The position numbers and the translations under genes are program-made. 35,857 bases of DNA. Origin: an uncultured Clostridia bacterium (GTDB lineage Bacteria; Bacillota; Clostridia; Oscillospirales; Acutalibacteraceae). Shown in pieces: positions 23,017-31,516 of this stretch. Under the pieces are notes generated by a model that saw nothing but the letters and a program-made list of their open reading frames with translations, searched no databases and was not told the origin of the DNA. Where the stretch lies: positions 1 through 35,857 of the forward strand of contig CANPWP010000018.1 of the NCBI GenBank assembly GCA_947584595.1. Reading direction: 5' to 3'. How positions within the stretch are numbered: the stretch's first letter is position 1; every line of letters begins with the position of its first letter.

Positions 23017-23043
23017 AACTGTATACATACAGTATATACAGTT
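23017..23043. promoter_or_regulatory. Operator of GntR-ABC operon
   Basis: 27-bp palindrome with perfect 9-bp arms AACTGTATA/TATACAGTT around a 9-bp centre. It covers the -10 box and the likely transcript start of the minus-strand operon, the expected place for autorepression by the YtrA-like protein. Confidence 0.7.
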
Positions 23044-23059
23044 ATAACGGTATTGTCAA
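23031..23059 (-). promoter_or_regulatory. Promoter of GntR-ABC operon
   Basis: Minus strand: consensus TTGACA (23054-23059), 17-bp spacer, TATACT (23031-23036). Confidence 0.8.
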
Positions 23060-23114
23060 GATGTTTTTAAAAAATTAATGGATGAAAAAATTGTAAAAAT
23101 TTTTTGCTACATAT

Positions 23115-23142
23115 AAAAAACCTCTCCAAGGAGAGGTTTTTT
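23115..23142 (-). terminator. ilvBNC operon terminator
   Basis: Perfect 13-bp arms (AAAAAACCTCTCC and complement) around AA, with T6 on either strand; 27 bp after the ilvC stop. Confidence 0.92.
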
Positions 23143-23168
23143 ACAATTTATATCTATAATGCAATAAA

Positions 23169-24230
<1,062 letters not shown>

Positions 24231-24253
24231 TTAAGTTATGTAAACCAGTGAAA

Positions 24254-24745
24254 TTATTTGGAAGCAGTTGCCGCTCCTTTATCAATGGCAACTGTTCCTG
24301 TTCTTACGATTTCACGGATACCATAAGGCTTTAATAAATCTAAAAGCGTCTTTGTTTTTTCAGATGTTTCGCAGAATTCAACCGTCACGGCAGTAGGTGC
24401 AACGTCTATAATTTTTGCACCCATAAGCTCTGCGATTTTTATAATTTCAAATCTTTTTGTTGCATTTGAGTGAACCTTAATTAAGGATAGCTCACGACTT
24501 ATAAACTCACCCTCAATTAGGCGTTTGACCTTAATTACGGGAATAAGCTTATTAAGCTGTTTTTCAAGCTGTTCAACAACATATTCATCGCCGTTGGCAA
24601 CGATTGTAATTCTTGAAATTGTAGGGTCTGCGGTTATTCCCACAGCAAGCGAATCAATATTAAATGAACGCCTTGAAAACAGACCTGAAATTTTAGATAA
24701 AACACCTGCTTGGTTTTCAACCAATATAGATAATGTATATTGCAT
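24254..24745 (-). CDS. ilvN: Acetolactate synthase small (regulatory) subunit
   Basis: 163 residues. N-terminal ACT domain (1 to about 75): YTLSILVENQAGVLSKISGLFSRRSFNIDSL in part, the valine-feedback site with Gly-x-Leu. The C-terminal half (about 80-160) is the ALS_ss_C domain with RELSLIKV and FEITEGxxx-like AVTVEFCETSEKTKTLLDLLKPYGIREIVRTG (quoted: LLKPYGIREIVRTG). It activates and confers valine inhibition on IlvB. Starts 10 bp after the ilvB stop with a GAGGTAAG ribosome site. Confidence 0.94.
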   Translation of the reverse strand: MQYTLSILVENQAGVLSKISGLFSRRSFNIDSLAVGITADPTISRITIVANGDEYVVEQLEKQLNKLIPVIKVKRLIEGEFISRELSLIKVHSNATKRFEIIKIAELMGAKIIDVAPTAVTVEFCETSEKTKTLLDLLKPYGIREIVRTGTVAIDKGAATASK

Positions 24746-24755
24746 AGCTTACCTC

Positions 24756-26378
24756 TTAAATAGATGGAGTATCAGGAAAAACATTGCAAACAAGGATAAA
24801 TGCCTCGTCTGACTTTACCATTTCTTTTGCAATATTTTCTGCTTCTTCATTTGAGCTTGCAGTTGCACAATTAATTCCATATGCCTTTGCAAGAAGCTCA
24901 ATGTTCGGTTCATCATTAAGAATTGTAGCGGAATGTCTTTTATTATAAAGATTATCCTGCAATTCTCTAACCATACCAAGTCTTGAATTTTTCATTACAA
25001 TTATTTTAACTCCCAGATTGTTCTGGGCGATTGTAGCAAGCTCATTTAAGCTCATCTGAAAGCTCCCGTCGCCGCAAACTGCAACAATGTCACGGTCAGG
25101 TCTTGCAAATTTTGCACCTATAGCGGCAGGAATTGAATATCCCATTGTACCCATGCCGCCTGTTGTTAAAAATCTGCCTTCTCTGATTTTAAAGTTATTT
25201 GCACACCATATCTGATTCTGACCTACATCGGCAACAAGTATTGCCTTTGACCTTAACATTGAGCTTAATTTCCCAATAAAGTTTCTCGGCTCAACAAAAC
25301 CCTCAAAAACTTTAGGAGTGCGTGAAAGCTCTTTTTTCCATACTCTTATACATTCGGTCCAATCGGGGGATACTTTATAATTACCGATTTGATCTAAAAG
25401 ATTATTTATTACATTTTTCATATCGCCTACAATAGGAATAGTTGTTTTTACGTTTTTTCCGATTTCGGCAGGGTCTATATCTATATGAATTACGTTTACT
25501 CTTTGTCCCATCTGATCGGGCGCCGCAACTGCACGGTCGCCCAGTCTTGCACCGCATACAATAACAAGGTCCGCTTCGTGTAATGCACGATTCGCAGTGG
25601 GCTTGCCGTATGTTCCCAGCATACCCATATAAAGCTCATGCTCAGATGGCATTACTCCGATTCCCATCATAGTAGACAGGACGGGAATACCTGTTTTTTC
25701 TGCAAATGCGGCAAGCTTCAGCTTTGAGCCTGAACCTAAAACTCCGCCTCCTGCGACAATTATAGGCTTTTTGCTTTTATTAATAAGCTCTACGGCTCTT
25801 TTGATTTGTACATTATGACCTTTTGTATTTGGCTTATAGCCTACAATATTTACACTTTCTGGATATACGAATTCTTCAATTTCATTTTGCTGAATATCAA
25901 TTGGTATATCAATTAAAACAGGTCCTGGTCTGCCTGTTGTTGCAATGTGGAATGCTTCTTTGAAAATTCTCGGTAAATCTTCTGTTTTATTTACAAGATA
26001 GCTGTGTTTAACAAACGGCTCGCAGGCACCTGTAATATCTGCTTCCTGAAAAACATCTCTGCCTATTAAATCAGAACGTACCTGTCCTGTAATAGCAATT
26101 ATGGGAATAGAATCCATATAAGCTGTTGCAATGCCTGTAATAAGGTTGGTAGCTCCCGGACCTGATGTTGCAACGCATACGCCTACTGTGGACTTTGCTC
26201 TTGCATAACCGCTTGCAGCATGAGCAGCATTTTGTTCTTGACGTACAAGAATATGCTTTATATCAGAATCATATAAAGAATCGTAGAATGGGCAAATTGC
26301 CGCACCGGGATATCCGAATAAAACAGAAACATTTTCTGCTTCAAGGCATTTTACCATTATATCTGCGCCGTTTATCAT
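24756..26378 (-). CDS. ilvB: Acetolactate synthase large (catalytic) subunit
   Basis: 540-residue thiamine-diphosphate enzyme condensing two pyruvates, or pyruvate plus 2-ketobutyrate. Catalytic Glu48 is in LVRQEQNAAHAASGYAR. The ThDP/Mg motif GDGSFQM...N begins near residue 435, followed by MKNSRLGMVRELQ, the substrate-gating region. It ends somewhat earlier than the roughly 560 residues typical of IlvB, the C-terminal tail being short. In-frame TAA just upstream fixes ATG 26378 as the earliest start; its ribosome site TAGGAG is about 13 bp away, rather far. First gene of ilvBNC, with a plain promoter and about 60-nt leader, with no T-box or peptide attenuator seen. Confidence 0.95.
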   Translation of the reverse strand: MINGADIMVKCLEAENVSVLFGYPGAAICPFYDSLYDSDIKHILVRQEQNAAHAASGYARAKSTVGVCVATSGPGATNLITGIATAYMDSIPIIAITGQVRSDLIGRDVFQEADITGACEPFVKHSYLVNKTEDLPRIFKEAFHIATTGRPGPVLIDIPIDIQQNEIEEFVYPESVNIVGYKPNTKGHNVQIKRAVELINKSKKPIIVAGGGVLGSGSKLKLAAFAEKTGIPVLSTMMGIGVMPSEHELYMGMLGTYGKPTANRALHEADLVIVCGARLGDRAVAAPDQMGQRVNVIHIDIDPAEIGKNVKTTIPIVGDMKNVINNLLDQIGNYKVSPDWTECIRVWKKELSRTPKVFEGFVEPRNFIGKLSSMLRSKAILVADVGQNQIWCANNFKIREGRFLTTGGMGTMGYSIPAAIGAKFARPDRDIVAVCGDGSFQMSLNELATIAQNNLGVKIIVMKNSRLGMVRELQDNLYNKRHSATILNDEPNIELLAKAYGINCATASSNEEAENIAKEMVKSDEAFILVCNVFPDTPSI

Positions 26379-26438
26379 AATTTAATATTCGCTCCTACCT
26401 TTATGTTATCGTTTTCTTCTAAAGGCTGTATAAAATTC

Positions 26439-26467
26439 ATTATAATACATAATAAGGAAATTGTAAA
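26439..26467 (-). promoter_or_regulatory. ilvBNC promoter
   Basis: Minus strand: TTTACA (26462-26467), 17-bp spacer, TATAAT (26439-26444), the strongest match in this gap. Confidence 0.7.
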
Positions 26468-26658
26468 GTGCAAAATAAGAAGAATACAAGGACTTATGCA
26501 ATAATTTTAGATTTTTAAATTTAGTTTTTAATTTGAAAAAGATTAATTATTTATCGCAAGTAAAAAATAAAAAGTAAAAATTTTGAAAAATCTTGAATTT
26601 ATTAGAAAATTAAAGAATTCGTGAGCTTTTTTAAGATAAATTGCTCTAAATAAGTTTA
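26468..26658. other. AT-rich spacer between divergent ilv and ctsR promoters
   Basis: With the flanking promoters this makes up the 389-bp gap between ilvB and ctsR. No reading frame with a ribosome site and no stable hairpin or leader element was recognised. Confidence 0.5.
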
Positions 26659-26704
26659 ATTGACTTTATTTGACTTTGACTTTAACTGACTTTGACCTTA
26701 TAAT
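26659..26704 (+). promoter_or_regulatory. ctsR operon promoter with tandem CtsR boxes
   Basis: Promoter TTGACT (26676-26681), 17-bp spacer, TATAAT (26699-26704). CtsR heptads, read on the minus strand as (A/G)GTCAAA: pair A at 26659-26665 and 26669-26675, pair B at 26681-26687 and 26691-26697, each with the standard 3-bp spacing, plus an extra heptad at 26675-26681. They cover the -35 box, the spacer and DNA upstream, so CtsR should repress its own operon until heat or protein stress. Confidence 0.88.
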
Positions 26705-26767
26705 GTAATCAAAGCTTAAAAACAGTTAATTAATTTTAACGGGTTTAAATTTAAGGAAGTGATTTAT

Positions 26768-27220
26768 ATGCGTATGAGCGATTTGGTGGCTCAGTATATA
26801 TTGGAAATGCTGGAACAGCAGGGAGGCAACGCTGAAATTCAGAGAAATGAGCTTGCAGGCAATTTAGGATGTGTTCCAAGCCAAATTAATTATGTTATAA
26901 CATCCCGCTTTACTCCCGAACAGGGATATATTGTAGAAAGCCGCAGAGGCGGCGGAGGTTATATCAGAATTACAAGAGTTAAAACCGATAAAAGTACAGC
27001 TTTAATGCATATTATAAACTCAATAGGCACAACACTTGATAAATCAAGTGCAGAAATAATGATTAAGAATATGTATTCTCAGTCAATAATAGATGATAGA
27101 ATAGCAAAAATGCTTCTTTCGGCTATGAGCGAGAGAGTTTATACGGATATTCCACAGGAGCAGAGAAATATGCTCAGGGCGAGAATATTTAAAAATATGC
27201 TATTAAGTCTTTACAATTAA
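26768..27220 (+). CDS. ctsR: Transcriptional repressor CtsR
   Basis: 150 residues from the ATG at 26768; an in-frame GTG at 26759 is part of the ribosome site AAGGAAGTG, so it is not used. CtsR is the dimeric heat-shock repressor of clp genes and a direct temperature sensor. The N-terminal winged helix (MSDLVAQYILEML; GCVPSQINYVITSRF) carries the glycine-rich wing RRGGGGYIRI; the arginine there is the one phosphorylated by McsB in Bacillus-type systems. The C-terminal half is the dimer/McsB-interaction domain (MLLSAMSERVYTD; RARIFKNMLLSL). First gene of ctsR-mcsA-mcsB-clpC. Confidence 0.96.
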   Translation: MRMSDLVAQYILEMLEQQGGNAEIQRNELAGNLGCVPSQINYVITSRFTPEQGYIVESRRGGGGYIRITRVKTDKSTALMHIINSIGTTLDKSSAEIMIKNMYSQSIIDDRIAKMLLSAMSERVYTDIPQEQRNMLRARIFKNMLLSLYN

Positions 27221-27241
27221 AATTTTAAAGGAGGATTTTTT

Positions 27242-27784
27242 ATGAAATGTCAAAAATGCGGTATGCGTGAGGCAACCACACACATAAAAACAGTTAAAAA
27301 CGGTGAATATGCACAGTATGAGCTTTGCTCTCAGTGTGCAAAGGAAATGGGTTACACAAATATTTTTTCCGATATGGAAAATGAATTTTCAAACTTTTTG
27401 GGAAGCTTTTTCGGCAATGCTCTTCCTGCCAGAACACAGGCAGCAAGATGTGAAGGCTGCGGAAGCACATATAACGAAATTGCAAAAACAGGTCATGTTG
27501 GCTGTGCCGATTGTTACGAGACTTTTTGGGAACAGCTTATGCCGTCAATAAGGCGTATACACGGCAACACGACCCATTGCGGAAAAATACCTCACAGTCT
27601 TGAATATACAGAATCTGTGGAGAAAAATGTTTCTGAAAAAAATGAGAGTACAGATAATATTGATTCAGAAATACAATTACTGAAACAGTCGCTTGAAAAG
27701 GCGGTAAAAGAACAAAACTTTGAAAAAGCAGCTGAGCTGAGAGATAAAATCAAGGAGCTGGAGGGAAACAAAAATGCAGAATAA
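27242..27784 (+). CDS. mcsA: McsA, zinc-binding activator of McsB
   Basis: 180 residues. Zinc sites: CQKCG plus CSQC near the start, and CEGCG plus CADC in the centre (four CxxC pairs). The C terminus is a UVR helical hairpin, LEKAVKEQNFEKAAELRDKIKELE in part (about 152-175). McsA activates the arginine kinase McsB and helps regulate CtsR and ClpC. AAAGGAGG precedes the ATG. Its end overlaps the mcsB start by 11 bp, so the partner proteins are co-translated. Confidence 0.95.
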   Translation: MKCQKCGMREATTHIKTVKNGEYAQYELCSQCAKEMGYTNIFSDMENEFSNFLGSFFGNALPARTQAARCEGCGSTYNEIAKTGHVGCADCYETFWEQLMPSIRRIHGNTTHCGKIPHSLEYTESVEKNVSEKNESTDNIDSEIQLLKQSLEKAVKEQNFEKAAELRDKIKELEGNKNAE

Positions 27785-28763
27785 TGTAGTTATATCAACA
27801 AGAGTAAGGCTTGCAAGAAATTTGGAGGAATTTCCGTTCCCTTGCAAGCTGAACGATAACGGCAAAGAACGTGTAATAGAAAAAGTTAAATCTGCAATTA
27901 AAGACAGCAACAGTGCGGTAAGCAATGATTTCCAGTTTCTTGATTTGGAACAAATGAATGAAATGCAAAGGTTAAATCTTGTAGAGCATCATCTTGTAAG
28001 CCCTGAATTTATAAGTAATACAAAGGGCAGGGCATTGCTTATAACTAAGGATAATAAAATCAGCATTATGGTTAATGAAGAAGATCATCTGCGTATTCAG
28101 GTTATAAACAAAGGCTTTGATTTAGAGGAAACTTATTTCTTGGCAGACAAGGTTGATACACTTCTTGATGAGAATTTAAAGTTTGCATTTAATAAAAAGC
28201 TGGGTTACCTTACACAATGCCCCACTAATTTGGGAACAGGTATGAGAGCGTCCGTAATGCTTCATTTGCCTGCACTGCAAAAAACAAGGGCAATTGGAAG
28301 AATTGCAGGAAATCTTTCAAAGTTAGGACTTACCATAAGAGGAATTTACGGTGAGGGCAGTGAACCTAAGGGTGATATGTATCAGCTGTCTAATCAGGTG
28401 ACTTTAGGCATCAGCGAGAAAGCTGCACTTGAAAATCTTAAGAATATCACTGAACAGCTTGTTAATCAGGAAAAAATTACAAGAGAAAGATTGTTTAAAA
28501 GCATAGAAACAAAAGACACTGTTTATCGCAGTATGGGTATATTAAAGTATGCTAAAAGTATCAGCCACGATGAGGCTATGCAATTGCTTTCAAATGTAAG
28601 GCTTGGTATTGTTTCAGGCGAAATTAACGATGTAAGCTGTGAAACAATAGATAAGCTATTTACACAGATACAGCCTGCGGGATTAATGGTTAAAGAAAAC
28701 AAGAAACTATCTCCCGAGGAAAGGGACATAATAAGAGCAGAACTAATACAGGCAGCTTTATAA
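27774..28763 (+). CDS. mcsB: Protein arginine kinase McsB
   Basis: 329-residue ATP:guanido phosphotransferase that phosphorylates protein arginines, tagging them for ClpC-ClpP. Substrate/ATP features: STRVRLARNLEEFPFP, the signature NEEDHLRIQ (101-109), the catalytic cysteine motif CPTNLGTGMRASVM (Cys149), and RGIYGEGSEP. The phospho-arginine-sensing allosteric motif RDxxRA is present as RDIIRA (317-322), a few residues from the end, so the protein is somewhat shorter than Bacillus McsB but keeps the regulatory site. Ribosome site GGAGGG within mcsA. clpC begins 41 bp downstream. Confidence 0.96.
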   Translation: MQNNVVISTRVRLARNLEEFPFPCKLNDNGKERVIEKVKSAIKDSNSAVSNDFQFLDLEQMNEMQRLNLVEHHLVSPEFISNTKGRALLITKDNKISIMVNEEDHLRIQVINKGFDLEETYFLADKVDTLLDENLKFAFNKKLGYLTQCPTNLGTGMRASVMLHLPALQKTRAIGRIAGNLSKLGLTIRGIYGEGSEPKGDMYQLSNQVTLGISEKAALENLKNITEQLVNQEKITRERLFKSIETKDTVYRSMGILKYAKSISHDEAMQLLSNVRLGIVSGEINDVSCETIDKLFTQIQPAGLMVKENKKLSPEERDIIRAELIQAAL

Positions 28764-28804
28764 TATCTTTGTGCAGTTAGCTCTGTATGAAAGAAGGTAA
28801 TAGT

Positions 28805-31264
28805 ATGTATCAATTTAAAGGATTTACTCAAAAAGCAAATGAAGCAATTAATCTTGCGTTAAAAAATGCAGGAGAGATGGGTCACACATATGTTGGAACA
28901 GAGCATTTGCTTTTAGGACTTATAGAAGAGGGAACAGGCGTTGCCGCAACTGTTCTTGAAGAAAACGGTTTAAATAAAGAAGATTATGAAAGTAAAATCG
29001 AAAGCTCAACAGGCGTTGGCAGTAAAACTGTTTTAACCCCTGAGGATTTGACCCCCAGAACTAAAAGAGCTATGCAGATGGCAATGGTGATATCATCTCG
29101 TATGGGCAACAATTATGTCGGCACAGAGCACTTGCTCCTTGCAATTATCTCGGAAAGCGACAGCTATGCAGTAAGGTTTTTAAACGAGCTTGGCATTAAT
29201 ATTCAGGCAGTTGCCGATTCACTCCAGAACAATATGCAGCAAACAGGTGAAGGAGGAGATTTCAGCGGTTTTGAAAACGGCAAGGGACGCAAAAATTCAA
29301 ATACAAAAACTCTTGAAAAGTTTGGCAGAGATTTAACAAAATCTGCTAAGAGCGGAGAAATAGACCCTGTTATCGGCAGAACCAAAGAAATTGAAAGAGT
29401 TATTCAAATTCTTTCAAGAAGAACTAAAAATAATCCCGTATTGATTGGTGAGCCGGGTGTAGGAAAAACTGCCGTTGCAGAGGGTCTTGCTTTGAAAATT
29501 GCAAAGGACGAAGTCCCCGAACTTTTAAAGGATAAAAGAATTTTTGCACTCGATTTAACAGGTATGATTGCAGGTGCAAAATACAGAGGAGATTTTGAAG
29601 AACGTATAAAAGCGGTAATGGATGAGGTTAAAAACTCAAATGACATTATTCTCTTTATTGATGAGCTTCATACAATTGTAGGTGCAGGTCAGGCAGAGGG
29701 TTCGGCAGATGCGGCTAATATTTTAAAGCCTGCCCTTGCAAGAGGAGATTTTCAGGTTATCGGTGCGACAACTATAGAAGAATACAGAAAGCACATTGAA
29801 AAAGATGCCGCATTGGAAAGACGTTTCCAGCCTGTAACAGTTGGAGAGCCAACACAAGATGAGGCTGTTGAAATTCTTAAAGGATTGCGTGACAGATATG
29901 AAGCGCACCACAAGGTGAAAATTACAGACGAGGCAATTGAATCGGCTGTAACTCTTTCATCAAGATATATTGCGGACAGATATCTGCCTGATAAGGCTAT
30001 TGACCTTATTGATGAAGCGTCATCAAAGGTAAGACTTAAAAGTCTCACATATCCGCCTGAACTTAAAAGCATTGAGGATAATATTAAAAATATAGAAAAG
30101 GAAAAGTCAAGTGCGGTAAATGAACAGGATTTTGAACGTGCTGCAAAGCTTCGTGATGAAGAAAAAGAGCAAACCTCAAAGCTTGAAGAACTTAAAAAGA
30201 AGTGGCAGGAAAAAAGCAGTATCAGCAGCGGAGAAGTAACAGGTGAGGATATTGCAAAAATCGTTTCTGACTGGACAGGTGTTCCCGTTGTTCAATTGAC
30301 ACAGGAAGAAAGCCAAAGACTCCTTAATATGGAAGAAATTATCCATAACAGAGTTGTAGGTCAGGAGGAAGCGGTTAAGGCGGTATCCAAAGCTATAAGA
30401 CGAGGCAGGGTAGGTCTTAAAGACCCAAAACGCCCCGTAGGCTCGTTTATATTTTTGGGTCCTACGGGTGTTGGTAAAACAGAGCTTTGCAAGGCTCTTG
30501 CACAGGCGATGTTCGGCGATGAAAACGCAATGCTCAGACTTGATATGAGCGAATATATGGAGAAACACACAGTTTCCAAACTTATCGGTTCACCTCCGGG
30601 TTATGTCGGTTTTGATGAGGGCGGTCAGCTTACAGAAATGGTAAGAAGAAAGCCTTATTCCGTAATTTTATTCGACGAAATTGAAAAGGCTCACCCTGAT
30701 GTATTTAATATGCTTTTGCAGATTCTTGATGACGGCAGACTGACAGATTCTCAGGGAAGAACAGTTGATTTTAAAAATACGGTTATTATTATGACTTCTA
30801 ATGTAGGAGCAAGACAGATTGCTGAAAAAAGCGGAGAAACTTTAGGTTTTGTGACTGCTGATAAAAAGGAAAAATCACAGGAAGAAATTAAAAATTCCGT
30901 AATGGGAGAGCTTAAAAAGCTTTTCAGACCGGAGTTTTTAAACCGTGTTGACGATATTATAGTATTTAATAAATTATCTCAGGAAGAAATCAAACAAATT
31001 GCGGTTAAAATGCTTGATGATTTGAAACAGCGTGTTTCAAGTATGGATATTGAACTCAGCTTTACTGATAAAGCGGTAAGCGCCATTGCTGACGAAGGTT
31101 TTGACGATACCTACGGTGCAAGACCTTTAAGAAGAGCAATTCAGAATAAAATTGAGGACGCTCTTTCAGAAAAAATGCTTGAGGGCACAATATCTAAGGA
31201 TAGTAATGTTGTTTGCGATTATAAAGACGGACAATTTGTTTTTGAAAAAAATAAAAAACAATAA
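28805..31264 (+). CDS. clpC: ATP-dependent unfoldase ClpC
   Basis: 819 residues from the ATG at 28805 (AGAAGG 7 bp upstream; an ATG 18 bp earlier lies before that site). AAA+ unfoldase that feeds proteins to ClpP. Two Clp_N repeats (1 to about 145) each contain GTEHLLL; Glu33 and Glu108 match the phospho-arginine-docking glutamates of Bacillus ClpC. AAA-1: GEPGVGKT near 215-222. Middle domain with UVR motif EQDFERAAKLRDEE. AAA-2: GPTGVGKTE near 552-560, ending with the D2-small domain GARPLRRAIQNKIED. The ClpP gene is not in the window. Last gene of the CtsR operon. Confidence 0.97.
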   Translation: MYQFKGFTQKANEAINLALKNAGEMGHTYVGTEHLLLGLIEEGTGVAATVLEENGLNKEDYESKIESSTGVGSKTVLTPEDLTPRTKRAMQMAMVISSRMGNNYVGTEHLLLAIISESDSYAVRFLNELGINIQAVADSLQNNMQQTGEGGDFSGFENGKGRKNSNTKTLEKFGRDLTKSAKSGEIDPVIGRTKEIERVIQILSRRTKNNPVLIGEPGVGKTAVAEGLALKIAKDEVPELLKDKRIFALDLTGMIAGAKYRGDFEERIKAVMDEVKNSNDIILFIDELHTIVGAGQAEGSADAANILKPALARGDFQVIGATTIEEYRKHIEKDAALERRFQPVTVGEPTQDEAVEILKGLRDRYEAHHKVKITDEAIESAVTLSSRYIADRYLPDKAIDLIDEASSKVRLKSLTYPPELKSIEDNIKNIEKEKSSAVNEQDFERAAKLRDEEKEQTSKLEELKKKWQEKSSISSGEVTGEDIAKIVSDWTGVPVVQLTQEESQRLLNMEEIIHNRVVGQEEAVKAVSKAIRRGRVGLKDPKRPVGSFIFLGPTGVGKTELCKALAQAMFGDENAMLRLDMSEYMEKHTVSKLIGSPPGYVGFDEGGQLTEMVRRKPYSVILFDEIEKAHPDVFNMLLQILDDGRLTDSQGRTVDFKNTVIIMTSNVGARQIAEKSGETLGFVTADKKEKSQEEIKNSVMGELKKLFRPEFLNRVDDIIVFNKLSQEEIKQIAVKMLDDLKQRVSSMDIELSFTDKAVSAIADEGFDDTYGARPLRRAIQNKIEDALSEKMLEGTISKDSNVVCDYKDGQFVFEKNKKQ

Positions 31265-31291
31265 GTTTTCATTTTATGAAACTCTCCTAAA

Positions 31292-31324
31292 AAACCGCCG
31301 GGTGTATTAAACACTCGGCGGTTT
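31292..31324 (+). terminator. clpC terminator hairpin (copy 1 of a duplicated 27-bp element)
   Basis: 14-bp stem with one G-U pair (31292-31305 with 31311-31324), loop ATTAA, 27 bp after the clpC stop, but only three T's at its end. The 27 bp at 31295-31321 recur exactly at 33733-33759. Confidence 0.75.
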
Positions 31325-31516
31325 CGTCATTATAAAATAAATTTATAACTACCAAAATATTGTTTTTATTTAGAAAGTAATATATAATTAATACATAACA
31401 TAACGTTAGCTTTGTTGTTTATTAATATTGTGCTTTTCATTATAAGTTCAGCATTGTTATCGGACTTTTTATTATATTTAGTATAGTAAAGAACTATTTA
31501 AGAGGTGGTAAAAATA

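Noticed and set aside
26379..26658. T-box or leader-peptide attenuator before ilvB
   Set aside because: The promoter at 26439-26467 leaves only about a 60-nt leader, with no terminator hairpin, T-box core or run of Leu/Val/Ile codons.
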